Assembly (NCBI RefSeq): GCF_013201725.1
Contig: NZ_CP053835.1
Span: forward strand, 930,001-994,000
Origin: Arcobacter defluvii
GTDB lineage: Bacteria > Campylobacterota > Campylobacteria > Campylobacterales > Arcobacteraceae
DNA length: 64,000 nt
Reading direction: 5' to 3'
Part shown: positions 54,216 through 63,401 of the stretch, piece after piece
Position numbering within the stretch: position 1 is the first letter of the stretch
How the letters are laid out: every line of letters begins with the position of its first letter
Made by a program: the position numbers and the translations under genes
The notes under the pieces: generated by a model
Database searches by the model: none
What the model saw: the letters and a program-made list of their open reading frames with translations, nothing else
What the model was told of the DNA's origin: nothing

Positions 54216-55007
54216 ATGAATTTTTTATTTGATGAGTTTTTAAGTGCTAGTCAAAGATTAATGGAGAGTAGAAAATCATTTGTAATTGTAACACTTGTTG
54301 ATAAAAAAAACTCCGTTCCTCAAGATATTGGTTCTAAGATGATAGTTTGTGAAGGAGTTATCTACTTTGGAACTATTGGTGGTGGAGCTTTAGAAAAAAG
54401 TTGTATAGAAGAAGCTATAAATATTTTAAATGATGATTCAACAAAAAGCTTATTAAAACAGATAAATTTAAATAGAGATTTAGGTATGACTTGTGGTGGA
54501 AGTGCAACTGTTTTTTTTGAGAAAATTGCTATAAATAATTCATGGAAAATAGCAGTATTTGGAGCAGGTCATGTATCACAAGCTTTATGTAGAATTTTAG
54601 TAAATTTAGACTGTAATATCACTTGTATAGATACTAGAAAAGAGTGGTTAGATAAACTTCCAAATACTAATAAGTTAAATAAGATATTTGTTGAAAATTA
54701 TACAGATTATATAAAAGAATTATCTTATGATTCTTTTATTGTTATTACAACTTCTGGACATAAATTTGATTATCCAATTTTAAAAGAAGTTTTACAAATA
54801 GGGACTTTTCCTTATATTGGTGTAATTGGTTCAAAAATTAAAAGAGCTAGATTTGATTTTGATTTAAAAAAAGAGAACATTAAAGAGAACTTTTTCTGTC
54901 CTATAGGAGAAAATTTTGGAACAAATAATCCAAATGAAATAGCTATTAGTATTACTGCACAATTATTAAAATGTAGAGATACTTATGATTATAATATATA
55001 CAGATGA
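54216..55007 (+). CDS. xdhC: Xanthine dehydrogenase accessory protein XdhC
   Basis: 263-residue chaperone that binds sulfurated molybdenum cofactor and loads it into XdhB. N-terminal XdhC/CoxI domain with FVIVTLVDKKNSVPQDIGSK, YFGTIGGGALEKSCIEEA and DLGMTCGGSATVFFE; then a Rossmann domain starting WKIAVFGAGHVSQALCRIL and the C-terminal PYIGVIGSKIKRAR. All are family signatures. Last gene of the tsx-permease-deaminase-glcB-xdhABC operon; a 74-bp gap with its own AT-rich promoter-like sequence precedes ureA. Confidence 0.94.
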   Translation: MNFLFDEFLSASQRLMESRKSFVIVTLVDKKNSVPQDIGSKMIVCEGVIYFGTIGGGALEKSCIEEAINILNDDSTKSLLKQINLNRDLGMTCGGSATVFFEKIAINNSWKIAVFGAGHVSQALCRILVNLDCNITCIDTRKEWLDKLPNTNKLNKIFVENYTDYIKELSYDSFIVITTSGHKFDYPILKEVLQIGTFPYIGVIGSKIKRARFDFDLKKENIKENFFCPIGENFGTNNPNEIAISITAQLLKCRDTYDYNIYR

Positions 55008-55081
55008 AAAAATAATAATCGGTTTTAATTGGATAAAATCTATATAAATTAAAGTGAATATAAAATCTAAAAGGAGAATAT

Positions 55082-55759
55082 ATGTTCCTTACAAATCGTG
55101 AGCAAGAGAAATTATTGATTTATACAGCTTCAAAGCTTGCAATGGAAAGAAAAGAAAGAGGTTTAAAACTAAACTATCCAGAAGCAGTAGCAATAATTAG
55201 TTCATATATTATTGAGGGTGCAAGAGATGGAAAAAGTGTTGCACAACTTATGGTTGATGCTACAAAAGTTTTAAAAGAGGATGATGTACTTGAAGGTATT
55301 GCATCTATGATGTACATGGTTCAAGTTGAAGCAACTTTTGAAGATGGAACAAAATTAGTTACAGTTCATAACCCAATTTCTTATGATAAAAACAAATTAA
55401 TCCCTGGAGAATATCTTGTAGATGAAGGTGAAATAGAACTAAACTCTTCAAAAGAAATTATTACAATAGAGATAGAAAACAAAGGTGACAGACCAGTTCA
55501 AGTGGGTTCTCACTATCACTTCTTTGAAGTAAATAAAGAGCTTAGTTTTGAAAGAATTAAAGCTTATGGGAAAAGACTTGATATTCCAGCAGGAACATCT
55601 GTAAGATTTGAACCAGGAAGTAAAAAAAGTGTAAACTTAATTGATTTTAGTGGTAAAAGATATGTTAGTGGATTTAATGGTTTAGTTGAAGGCTTTTTAG
55701 ATGATGAGAATGTAAAAGCAAAAGCTATGCAAAATCTTTCAAAGTTTTTAGGAGAGTAA
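55082..55759 (+). CDS. ureA: Urease gamma/beta subunit fusion
   Basis: 225-residue fused small subunit, as in Helicobacter UreA: the gamma part (1-100) has [25 protein letters not shown] and [20 protein letters not shown]; the beta part (about 105-225) has [34 protein letters not shown] and the typical [15 protein letters not shown]. It provides the scaffold for the nickel-containing alpha subunit. RBS AAAAGGAG. The fusion makes the cluster ureA-ureC-E-F-G, five genes instead of six. Confidence 0.96.
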   Translation: MFLTNREQEKLLIYTASKLAMERKERGLKLNYPEAVAIISSYIIEGARDGKSVAQLMVDATKVLKEDDVLEGIASMMYMVQVEATFEDGTKLVTVHNPISYDKNKLIPGEYLVDEGEIELNSSKEIITIEIENKGDRPVQVGSHYHFFEVNKELSFERIKAYGKRLDIPAGTSVRFEPGSKKSVNLIDFSGKRYVSGFNGLVEGFLDDENVKAKAMQNLSKFLGE

Positions 55760-55760
55760 C

Positions 55761-57461
55761 ATGAAGATTAGTAAAGAAAAATATGCTTCTATGTATGGAC
55801 CAACTGTTGGTGATAGATTCAGACTAGCTGATACTTCATTAATAGCTAAAATAGAAAAAGATTACACAACTTATGGTGAAGAAAGTAAGTTTGGTGGTGG
55901 AAAAACAGTACGTGATGGTATGGCTCAAAGTCCAACTGCTGTTGTTGTTGCTGATTTGATTATTACAAATGCAATTATTATTGATTATACAGGGATTTAT
56001 AAAGCAGATATTGGAATCAAAGATGGGAAAATAAGTGCTATTGGAAAATCAGGAAATCCAAATCTTTGTGATGGAATAACAGAGGGTTTAGAAATTGGAG
56101 CAAATACTGAAATTCTTTCAGCTGAGGGAAAAATTATAACTGCTGGTGGAATAGATACTCATATTCACTTTATAAGTCCAGGTCAAATTGATGAAGCACT
56201 TAGTTCAGGAGTGACTACAATGATTGGAGGAGGAACTGGTCCAAATACTGGAACAAATGCCACAACTTGTACCCCTGGAGAGTGGAATATAAGTAAGATG
56301 ATACAAAGTGTTGATGATTTACCTTTAAATTTTGGATTTATGGGAAAAGGAAATAGTTCAAGTTATGAAGCTTTAAAAGTGCAAATAGAAGCAGGAGCAA
56401 TGGGATTAAAACTTCATGAAGATTGGGGAAGTACGCCAAATGCTATTGATACTTGTTTAAGTGTTGCAGATGATTTTGATGTACAAGTTGCAATTCATAC
56501 AGATACTTTAAATGAATCAGGATTTGTTGAAGCAACAGTTGGAGCATTTAAAAATAGAACAATTCATACTTTTCATAGTGAAGGCGCAGGCGGAGGTCAT
56601 GCACCTGATATTATGAAAGTGGCTGGGCTTGCAAATGTACTTCCATCAAGTACAAATCCAACTTTACCATATACAAAAAATACTATTGAAGAGCATCTTG
56701 ATATGCTTATGGTTTGTCATCATTTGAGTCCAAAAATTCCTGAAGATGTTAGTTTTGCAGAATCAAGAATTAGAGGAAAAACAATAGCTGCTGAAGATGT
56801 GTTACATGATTTAGGAGCTATTTCAATCACAAGTAGCGATTCTCAAGCTATGGGAAGAGTGGGAGAAGTAATCATACGAACTTGGCAAGTTGCAGACTCT
56901 ATGAAACAACAAAGAGGAACACTTGAAGGTGATGATGAAAAATCTGATAACAATAGAATCAAAAGATATATCGCAAAATATACTATAAATCCTGCAATTG
57001 CTTCTGGAATAGATGAATATGTTGGAAGTGTTGAAGTTGGAAAAATGGCTGATTTAGTTTTATGGAATAGGGCATTTTTTGGAGTAAAACCTGAAATTAT
57101 CATAAAAGGTGGATTTATTGCACTTGCTATGATGGGTGATAGTAACGCTTCAATTCCAACACCAGAACCAAATATGTATAGACCTATGTTTGGAAGTCTT
57201 GGACGTGCTAGTAGTGCTACAAGTGCAATATTTACTTCAAAAGTAGCTAGTTCAAATCTAAAAGATAAATTAGGAATTTCAAAAGAAGTATTACCAGTAA
57301 AAAATGTAAGAAATATTGGAAAAGCAGATATGAAACTAAATGATTTTATAGGTGATATTGAAATAGATAGTGAAACATATGATGTAAAAATCAATGGAGA
57401 ACTAATAGAATCAAATTATGTTGAAAAAGTGCCAATGGCAAGACGATATTTTATGTTTTAG
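55761..57461 (+). CDS. ureC: Urease alpha (catalytic) subunit
   Basis: 566-residue nickel enzyme hydrolysing urea to ammonia and carbamate; called UreB in Helicobacter nomenclature. Ni ligands and catalytic residues: [11 protein letters not shown] (His134, His136), carbamylated Lys217 in [37 protein letters not shown] and the mobile flap MVCHHLSPK (Cys319, His320, His321). Everything required for activity is present and the length is normal. It follows ureA by 1 nt. Substrate is provided internally by allantoicase and AllA, and externally by UrtABCDE. Confidence 0.98.
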   Translation: MKISKEKYASMYGPTVGDRFRLADTSLIAKIEKDYTTYGEESKFGGGKTVRDGMAQSPTAVVVADLIITNAIIIDYTGIYKADIGIKDGKISAIGKSGNPNLCDGITEGLEIGANTEILSAEGKIITAGGIDTHIHFISPGQIDEALSSGVTTMIGGGTGPNTGTNATTCTPGEWNISKMIQSVDDLPLNFGFMGKGNSSSYEALKVQIEAGAMGLKLHEDWGSTPNAIDTCLSVADDFDVQVAIHTDTLNESGFVEATVGAFKNRTIHTFHSEGAGGGHAPDIMKVAGLANVLPSSTNPTLPYTKNTIEEHLDMLMVCHHLSPKIPEDVSFAESRIRGKTIAAEDVLHDLGAISITSSDSQAMGRVGEVIIRTWQVADSMKQQRGTLEGDDEKSDNNRIKRYIAKYTINPAIASGIDEYVGSVEVGKMADLVLWNRAFFGVKPEIIIKGGFIALAMMGDSNASIPTPEPNMYRPMFGSLGRASSATSAIFTSKVASSNLKDKLGISKEVLPVKNVRNIGKADMKLNDFIGDIEIDSETYDVKINGELIESNYVEKVPMARRYFMF

Positions 57462-57470
57462 GAAGTGATT

Positions 57471-57917
57471 TTGACATTTAGTGTAATAAAAAAAGTAATA
57501 GAAATAAAAAAAGATATACCATTTAGTGATGAGGTTGAGTTATCTTGGTTTGATATGCAAAAGCCAAATTTAACAGCTGTTACTAAAAAAGGAGTAAATT
57601 TGGTAGTAAAAGCTAAATTTACACATCTACATGAAAATGATATTTTAGTTTGCGAAGATGGAATGGGGATAAAAGTTAGTCGAAGTGTTGATGAGATTTT
57701 TGTTTTAGAGTTTAGTGATGCTTTAACTTTTGCAAAAATAGCTTATGAAATAGGAAACAGACATCAGCCAGTTATGATTGATGAGTTTAAAATCATAGTT
57801 TTAGATGATATCTCTTTAAGTGATATTATCAAAGATTGTTATGTAAATGAAAAAATAAAGTGTGAAAAAACAAAAGGTTATTTCAAACCAAATGGAAAAG
57901 CGCACCATAGCCATTAA
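57471..57917 (+). CDS. ureE: Urease accessory nickel chaperone UreE
   Basis: UreE delivers nickel to the urease maturation complex. I choose TTG 57471, 7 nt after AGGA at the end of ureC, giving 149 residues; a GTG at 57465 would add two residues but leaves a 1-nt spacing to AGGA. The N-terminal peptide-binding domain is followed by the metal-binding domain with IAYEIGNRHQPVMID containing the conserved His, and the C-terminus AHHSH is a short His-rich tail of likely Ni-binding function. The tail is much shorter than the His-rich tail of Klebsiella UreE. Confidence 0.88.
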   Translation: MTFSVIKKVIEIKKDIPFSDEVELSWFDMQKPNLTAVTKKGVNLVVKAKFTHLHENDILVCEDGMGIKVSRSVDEIFVLEFSDALTFAKIAYEIGNRHQPVMIDEFKIIVLDDISLSDIIKDCYVNEKIKCEKTKGYFKPNGKAHHSH

Positions 57918-57918
57918 T

Positions 57919-58605
57919 ATGCAAAAAACAAATCTAAAAAGTCTTAGTAGATTTATGCAAATACTTGATGGAAGTTTTCCCTCAGGTGTATTTGTACACT
58001 CTTTTGGACTTGAACCTCATATTTTAAAAGAAAAAGTAAAAGATATAAATAGTTTAAAAATCTATTTAGAAAATCTAATCATTGACCAATATTCTAAAAT
58101 AGAGTTTGTTTATGTTAAAAAAGTTTATGAAGCTTTAGAAAAAGAGAAATTAACTATTTTAAATAAATTAGATAATGAACTTGGAGCTTATTTAACTTTT
58201 GAGTTTGCAAAGGCTTCACGTGATATTGGACAAAATTATTTCGTACAGATAAAAAATTTAGCAACAAAGAATATAGTAAAAGAGTATTTTTCATTTATTG
58301 GAAATAAATCTTGTGTTGGAAATGAGATAATTGTATTAAGTGCTATGGCTTTTGATATGGATATTTGTTTGGAAGATTTTATAGTAATGTGGACTAAAAA
58401 AAATCTTATAAACATTGCAGTTACAACTCTAAAGATTTCAAGAATAAAACCAAGTGAAATACAAAAGATGCTTTTTGAAATAGATGAGATTTTAGAAAAA
58501 TTTGATTATAAAAATATAGAAAATAAAATCACAAATTTTAATCCACTTTTTGAAGAGATTATATTTAGTCATAAAAATTTAGAACCAAAAATGTTCACAA
58601 CATAA
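57919..58605 (+). CDS. ureF: Urease accessory protein UreF
   Basis: All-helical urease maturation factor acting with UreD and UreG. I set the start at ATG 57919 (MQKTNLKSLSRFMQILDG), giving 228 residues and beginning 1 nt after the ureE stop; in-frame starts at 57862 (GTG) and 57892 (ATG) overlap ureE, and none has a clear ribosome site. The family motif ILDGSFPSGVFVHSFGLEPH is at about 14-33, and FEFAKASRDIGQNYFVQIKN lies near 93-112. The C-terminus is diverged, as common for UreF. It overlaps or abuts ureE, indicating coupling. Confidence 0.88.
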   Translation: MQKTNLKSLSRFMQILDGSFPSGVFVHSFGLEPHILKEKVKDINSLKIYLENLIIDQYSKIEFVYVKKVYEALEKEKLTILNKLDNELGAYLTFEFAKASRDIGQNYFVQIKNLATKNIVKEYFSFIGNKSCVGNEIIVLSAMAFDMDICLEDFIVMWTKKNLINIAVTTLKISRIKPSEIQKMLFEIDEILEKFDYKNIENKITNFNPLFEEIIFSHKNLEPKMFTT

Positions 58606-58614
58606 AGGAAAAAA

Positions 58615-59202
58615 ATGGCATTGAAAATAGGAATAGCAGGACCAGTTGGAAGTGGGAAAACTTCACTTATTGAAACTTTAACAAATTTACTAAAAGATAA
58701 ATACTCTTTAGGAATTGTGACAAATGATATATATACAACGGAAGATGCAAATTATCTAAAAAAAACTCTTGATTTAGATAGTGATAGAATTATTGGAGTT
58801 GAAACAGGTGGTTGTCCTCATACTGCAATAAGAGATGATATTTCGATGAATCAAAAAGCAGTTGTTGAACTTGAAGAAAAATATAATCCTGATATTGTAT
58901 TTGTTGAAAGTGGAGGGGACAATCTTAGTGCTACTTTTTCTTATGAATTAATTGATTATTATGTTTATGTAATTGATGTTGCACAAGGTGCTGATATTCC
59001 AAGAAAAAAAGGGGCAGGATTATTGTTTTCCGACCTTTTAATTGTAAATAAAATAGATTTAGCTCCATACGTTGATATTGATTTAGTTGATATGCAAATC
59101 GATGTAAAAGAAAACAGAAAAAATAAACCTTATGTATTTATTTCAAAAAAAGAGCCTCAAACTTTAATCCAAGTTGTTTCTTGGATTGAAGCTTTAATAT
59201 AA
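58615..59202 (+). CDS. ureG: Urease accessory GTPase UreG
   Basis: 195-residue SIMIBI-class GTPase that powers nickel insertion. P-loop GPVGSGKT (9-16), the metal-binding CPH motif in ETGGCPHTAIRDD, Walker B-like FVESGGDNLSATFS and the guanine-specificity NKID in LLIVNKIDLAPYV. Highly conserved family, full length. RBS AAAGGA. Last gene of the urease cluster; a hairpin directly after its stop separates it from the convergent efflux operon. Confidence 0.97.
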   Translation: MALKIGIAGPVGSGKTSLIETLTNLLKDKYSLGIVTNDIYTTEDANYLKKTLDLDSDRIIGVETGGCPHTAIRDDISMNQKAVVELEEKYNPDIVFVESGGDNLSATFSYELIDYYVYVIDVAQGADIPRKKGAGLLFSDLLIVNKIDLAPYVDIDLVDMQIDVKENRKNKPYVFISKKEPQTLIQVVSWIEALI

Positions 59203-59226
59203 AGAAGAGGATTATTCCTCTTCTTT
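59201..59226. terminator. Bidirectional terminator between ureG and the RND pump
   Basis: AAAGAAGAGGA (59201-59211) pairs perfectly with TCCTCTTCTTT (59216-59226), 11 bp with loop TTAT. The arms overlap the last base pairs of ureG and the final codons of the pump gene. Confidence 0.75.
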
Positions 59227-62200
59227 ATCTGTTAGAACTTCGTCATCTTTATGACCACTAAGTCTTGAGATTAAAACAAAGAATAGTGGAATAAATAAAA
59301 TTGCTATAAATGTAGCAGTTAACATTCCTCCCACAACTCCTGTTCCAATAGAGTGTTTACTAGCAGCTCCAGCTCCACTACTAATAGCAAGGGGCATAAC
59401 TCCAACTGTAAATGCTAATGAAGTCATAACAATCGGTCTAAGTCTTACTTTAGCAGCTTCAATAGCAGCATCAATTAGTTTTAATCCTTCTTTTTGTTTT
59501 TGTAAAGCAAATTCTACAATTAAAATTGCATTTTTAGCCGCAAGTCCTGCCAGAACTAATAAACCAATTTGGAAATAAATATTGTTATCTAAGTGTCTTA
59601 AATTTGTAGCAAGTATTGCTCCAAAAATTGCAAATGGTACAGCTAAAACAACCGAAATTGGTAATAACCATCTTTCATAAAGTGCACAAAGAATTAAGAA
59701 TAAGAAAACAATACCAAAAATAAATGCTTGCGCAGAACTTCCTCCAACTTGTTTTTCTTGATAAGCAGTTCCAGTCCAGCTAATTGTATAACCTTCAGGT
59801 AAAACTTCATTTGCAACTTCTTCTATAGCTTTTAAAGAATCTCCTGAACTATATCCAGGAGCTGGTTGTCCTGATACTTTTGCAGCTTGGAAAAGGTTAA
59901 ATCTTTCTACTATATCAGCTCCAACTACTTTTTTGTAAGTTATAAATGAATTAATTGGTAAAAGTTCACCTTTGTCTGATCTTACATAAACATATTGAAA
60001 ATCATCTACATTATTTCTAAATTCATCTTTTGCTTGTAAGTTAACTTTATAAGTTCTTCCATAAAGTGAAAAATCATTTACATAAAAACTTCCAAAAGTT
60101 GCATTTATTGTACTATAAATGTCACTTATACTTACACCTTTTGCTTTTGCTTTTTCAGTATCAACATCAATTTTAAATTGAGGAATATTAGCTGCAAGTG
60201 CTGTTCTAACTCCCATTAATTCAGGTCTAGTTTTAGCTTTTTCTATTATTTGATTTACAATATTTCCTAAATCTTCAATAGTTCCACCTTTTCTATCTTG
60301 AACATACATATCAAATCCACCAGTAACACTCATCCCCATAATAGGAGGTGGTACAACGGCAAATGAGAATCCTTCACTTGTACCCATAAGTTGTTTACTA
60401 AATTTAGCTAAAAGTGCTTGTGCTTCTTGTTCTGGATTTGGTCTTTGACTCCAATCTTTTAATTTAATAATTGTTGCAACAGTATGGCTTCTTTGAGCAG
60501 AAGTTGTAAAGTCATATCCAGCAAGTGTAATGATATTTTTTACACTAGGATCATTTGCAATGATTTTATTTATCTCTTCACTTAATTCTAACGATTTAGA
60601 CATAGAGTAACCTGGAGGGTTAAATCCAAATACGAAGATTGTTCCTTGGTCTTCATCAGGAAGAAGTCCAGTTTTCATAGATTTAAACATATCATAAGAT
60701 ACAAATAATAATCCACCATATAATAAAATAGAAATTAATGAAAATCTAATACTTTTTTTAACTAATACAGAATAACCTTTTGTTGCTTTTTCAAACATAT
60801 TATTAAACCATTTGAAAAAACCTTTAGGTTCATGTTTTTTATTTTTTAAAATTCTTACACAAAGTGATGGAGTTAATGTTAAAGCAACAAATCCAGAAAT
60901 AATAACAGAGATAACAATAGTAATAGCAAATTGTCTATACATCTCTCCACTTAATCCACCCATAAATGCAACAGGAATAAATACCGCACCTAAAACTAGA
61001 ATAATAGCAATTAATGCTCCCGTTACTTCTTTCATAGCAATAAATGCAGCTTCTTTAGGAGTTTTTCCTTCTTCCATATGTCGTTCAATGTTTTCAATAA
61101 CAATAATAGCATCATCAACAACGATACCAATAGCAAGAACTAAACCAAAAAGAGTCAGTAAGTTAATACTAAATCCTAAAGCATACATTCCAGCAAATGC
61201 TCCCACAATTGATACAGGAACAGCAATAAATGGAATAATAGTTGCTCTCCAGCTTTGTAGGAAAATGAAAATAATTAAAATTACAAGTAATAATGCTTCA
61301 ATAAAAGTTTTAATAACATCATGAATAGAAGCTGAAATAAAATCTGTACTATCATAAGGAATACTATATGTTATATCATCAGGGAAGCTTTTACTCGCAT
61401 CTTCTAAAGCTTTTTTTATTGCATCAGCAGTTTCTAAAGAGTTTGCACCACTTTGTAAAAATACTCCAATAGGAATAGATGGAGCACCATTTAATCTTGT
61501 TTGAACGCTATAATCACTAGCTCCAAGTTCAATAGTTGTAATATCTTTTAATTTTAAAGTACTACCATCTTCATTAGCTCTAATTACAATATTTCCAAAT
61601 TGTGCAGGATTTTCAAACCTTTGTGGAGTTCTAATCGTATATGTATACATCTGTTTTTGTGCAATTGGCTCAGAAGCAATTTTTCCAGCCGCATATTGAT
61701 TGTTTTGCTCTTTAATTGCATTTATAACATCAGTTGTTGCAAGAGAATATTTTGATAATTTTAAAGGATCTATCCATACTCTAATAGAATAATCTTTAGC
61801 TCCAAAAATCATCGCATCCCCAACACCTTTAACTCTTTTTAATGACTCAACTAAGTTTAATAAAGCATAATTTGATAAATATATTGAATCATAAGTATTA
61901 TTTGGAGATTGAAGCATTGCAAACATTAAAATACTTGGACTTCTTTCACCTACAACAACACCTTGTCTTTGAACTTGTTCTGGCATTTTTGCTAAAGCTG
62001 CTTGAACTCTATTATTTACATCTATTTTTGCACTATCTGGATCTGTTCCAATTTCAAAAAATATATTTATACTTAATCTTCCACTATCTTCAGCAACAGA
62101 ATTCATATAAAGCATATTTTTTGCACCATTTATTTGTTCTTCAAGTGGAGCAGCAACAGTTTTTGCGATAGTATCTGCACTAGCTCCTGGATATGAAGTA

Positions 62201-62340
62201 CTTACAATAATTTGAGGCGGTAAAATTCTTGGATATTGTTCAATTGGTAAATTGAACATTGCAATTATTCCCGTCAAAAAAATTATAATTGATAAAACAC
62301 CAGCAAAAACGGGTTTTTTTATGAAAAATGCGGAAATCAT
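59212..62340 (-). CDS. RND multidrug efflux pump inner-membrane subunit (HAE1 family)
   Basis: 1042-residue AcrB/CmeB-type proton-driven exporter. N-terminal helix (FFIKKPVFAGVLSIIIFLTG), two large periplasmic loops and twelve membrane helices; the proton-relay aspartates are in GIVVDDAIIVIENIERHMEE in the fourth helix, and LAGLAAKNAILIVEFALQ is the C-terminal half motif with the conserved lysine. Trimeric, picks up hydrophobic or amphiphilic drugs and bile-like compounds from the periplasm. Operon order is outer-membrane factor, adaptor, pump, 2 nt after the adaptor. Exact substrates cannot be read. Confidence 0.94.
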   Translation of the reverse strand: MISAFFIKKPVFAGVLSIIIFLTGIIAMFNLPIEQYPRILPPQIIVSTSYPGASADTIAKTVAAPLEEQINGAKNMLYMNSVAEDSGRLSINIFFEIGTDPDSAKIDVNNRVQAALAKMPEQVQRQGVVVGERSPSILMFAMLQSPNNTYDSIYLSNYALLNLVESLKRVKGVGDAMIFGAKDYSIRVWIDPLKLSKYSLATTDVINAIKEQNNQYAAGKIASEPIAQKQMYTYTIRTPQRFENPAQFGNIVIRANEDGSTLKLKDITTIELGASDYSVQTRLNGAPSIPIGVFLQSGANSLETADAIKKALEDASKSFPDDITYSIPYDSTDFISASIHDVIKTFIEALLLVILIIFIFLQSWRATIIPFIAVPVSIVGAFAGMYALGFSINLLTLFGLVLAIGIVVDDAIIVIENIERHMEEGKTPKEAAFIAMKEVTGALIAIILVLGAVFIPVAFMGGLSGEMYRQFAITIVISVIISGFVALTLTPSLCVRILKNKKHEPKGFFKWFNNMFEKATKGYSVLVKKSIRFSLISILLYGGLLFVSYDMFKSMKTGLLPDEDQGTIFVFGFNPPGYSMSKSLELSEEINKIIANDPSVKNIITLAGYDFTTSAQRSHTVATIIKLKDWSQRPNPEQEAQALLAKFSKQLMGTSEGFSFAVVPPPIMGMSVTGGFDMYVQDRKGGTIEDLGNIVNQIIEKAKTRPELMGVRTALAANIPQFKIDVDTEKAKAKGVSISDIYSTINATFGSFYVNDFSLYGRTYKVNLQAKDEFRNNVDDFQYVYVRSDKGELLPINSFITYKKVVGADIVERFNLFQAAKVSGQPAPGYSSGDSLKAIEEVANEVLPEGYTISWTGTAYQEKQVGGSSAQAFIFGIVFLFLILCALYERWLLPISVVLAVPFAIFGAILATNLRHLDNNIYFQIGLLVLAGLAAKNAILIVEFALQKQKEGLKLIDAAIEAAKVRLRPIVMTSLAFTVGVMPLAISSGAGAASKHSIGTGVVGGMLTATFIAILFIPLFFVLISRLSGHKDDEVLTDKEEE

Positions 62341-62342
62341 AA

Positions 62343-63401
62343 CTATTTCTCTTCACTTATAATTTGAACTTTTGTATCAGGTCTAAGTTTTGCAAGATTA
62401 CTTGTTACAATTTGTTCATTAGGTTTTAAACCATCTTTTATAACCATTCCATTTTTTACTAAATCCCCTGTAGTAACAGGTCTAACTTTTGCTATATTAT
62501 TTTCATCTATTACATAAACAATAGTTGCTTGTGCAGTTTTTAATACAGCATTTTCAGGAACAATAAATACATCTCCTAAAGATAAGTTAGAAATAACTAT
62601 TTTTGTAAAATTCCCTGCAATTAACTCATGATTAGGATTGTCAAATTTTGCTCTTAAAAGTAAAGTATCAGTATTTGTATCTATTGTTGGTGCAATATAA
62701 TCTATTTGACCATTTTCATAAGTTGTGCCATTTGCAATTAGACTAATTTTTATATTTTTACTTTTTATTTGAGATAAAAAGTTATTCATATCATCTTTTG
62801 GCAAAGAAAATTCTGCATGAATAGGATCTGTATTTGTAATAGTTAAAAGTAATGAATTATCTTCATTTGTACCAACTAAATCACCAATATCATGATTTTT
62901 TATACCAATAATTCCATCTATTGGTGCAGTTACTTTTGTATAATTTAAATTTATTTGCGCTTCATCTAATGCAGCTTTTGTGCTGTCATATTGATAAGTA
63001 TAATCATCAAAAGATTGTGGACTAATAGATTTAGAAGCAACTAATGATTTAGCTCTTTCATAATCTTTTTTTGCTTTTGTGAAATTTGCTTTTTTCATAT
63101 TAAAATTTGCTTGATATAAATCAGGTTCGATTTTATATAAAAGAGTTCCCTTTTTTACTAAATCACCTTCTTTAAAATATTTTTCTTTTAGTGTTCCTGA
63201 AACTCTTGCAATTACATCAACTTGTTCATAAGCTTTTAAAATAGTTGGATAAGTTTTACTTGTAGTATTATTTTCTTTTACAATTTTAAAAGTTTGAACA
63301 GGTAAAGCAGGTGCTTCAGTTGCTACTTTTGTTTCTTCTGCAATTAAACCGTTGTATCCTAAGAAAAGGAAAGAAATTGCAACTAATGATTTTTTTATCA
63401 T
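62343..63401 (-). CDS. RND efflux periplasmic adaptor (membrane fusion protein)
   Basis: 352-residue AcrA/CmeA-type adaptor. A signal peptide (about 1-21; no lipobox cysteine is visible) is followed by a barrel-sandwich half (VDVIARVSGTLKEKYFKEGD), an alpha-hairpin with FTKAKKDYERAKSLVASKSI, the second lipoyl half YTKVTAPIDGIIGIKNHDIG and beta-barrel and membrane-proximal domains. It joins the pump to the TolC-type channel. Its ATG overlaps the stop of the outer-membrane factor gene by 4 bp, so the two are coupled. Confidence 0.93.
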   Translation of the reverse strand: MIKKSLVAISFLFLGYNGLIAEETKVATEAPALPVQTFKIVKENNTTSKTYPTILKAYEQVDVIARVSGTLKEKYFKEGDLVKKGTLLYKIEPDLYQANFNMKKANFTKAKKDYERAKSLVASKSISPQSFDDYTYQYDSTKAALDEAQINLNYTKVTAPIDGIIGIKNHDIGDLVGTNEDNSLLLTITNTDPIHAEFSLPKDDMNNFLSQIKSKNIKISLIANGTTYENGQIDYIAPTIDTNTDTLLLRAKFDNPNHELIAGNFTKIVISNLSLGDVFIVPENAVLKTAQATIVYVIDENNIAKVRPVTTGDLVKNGMVIKDGLKPNEQIVTSNLAKLRPDTKVQIISEEK

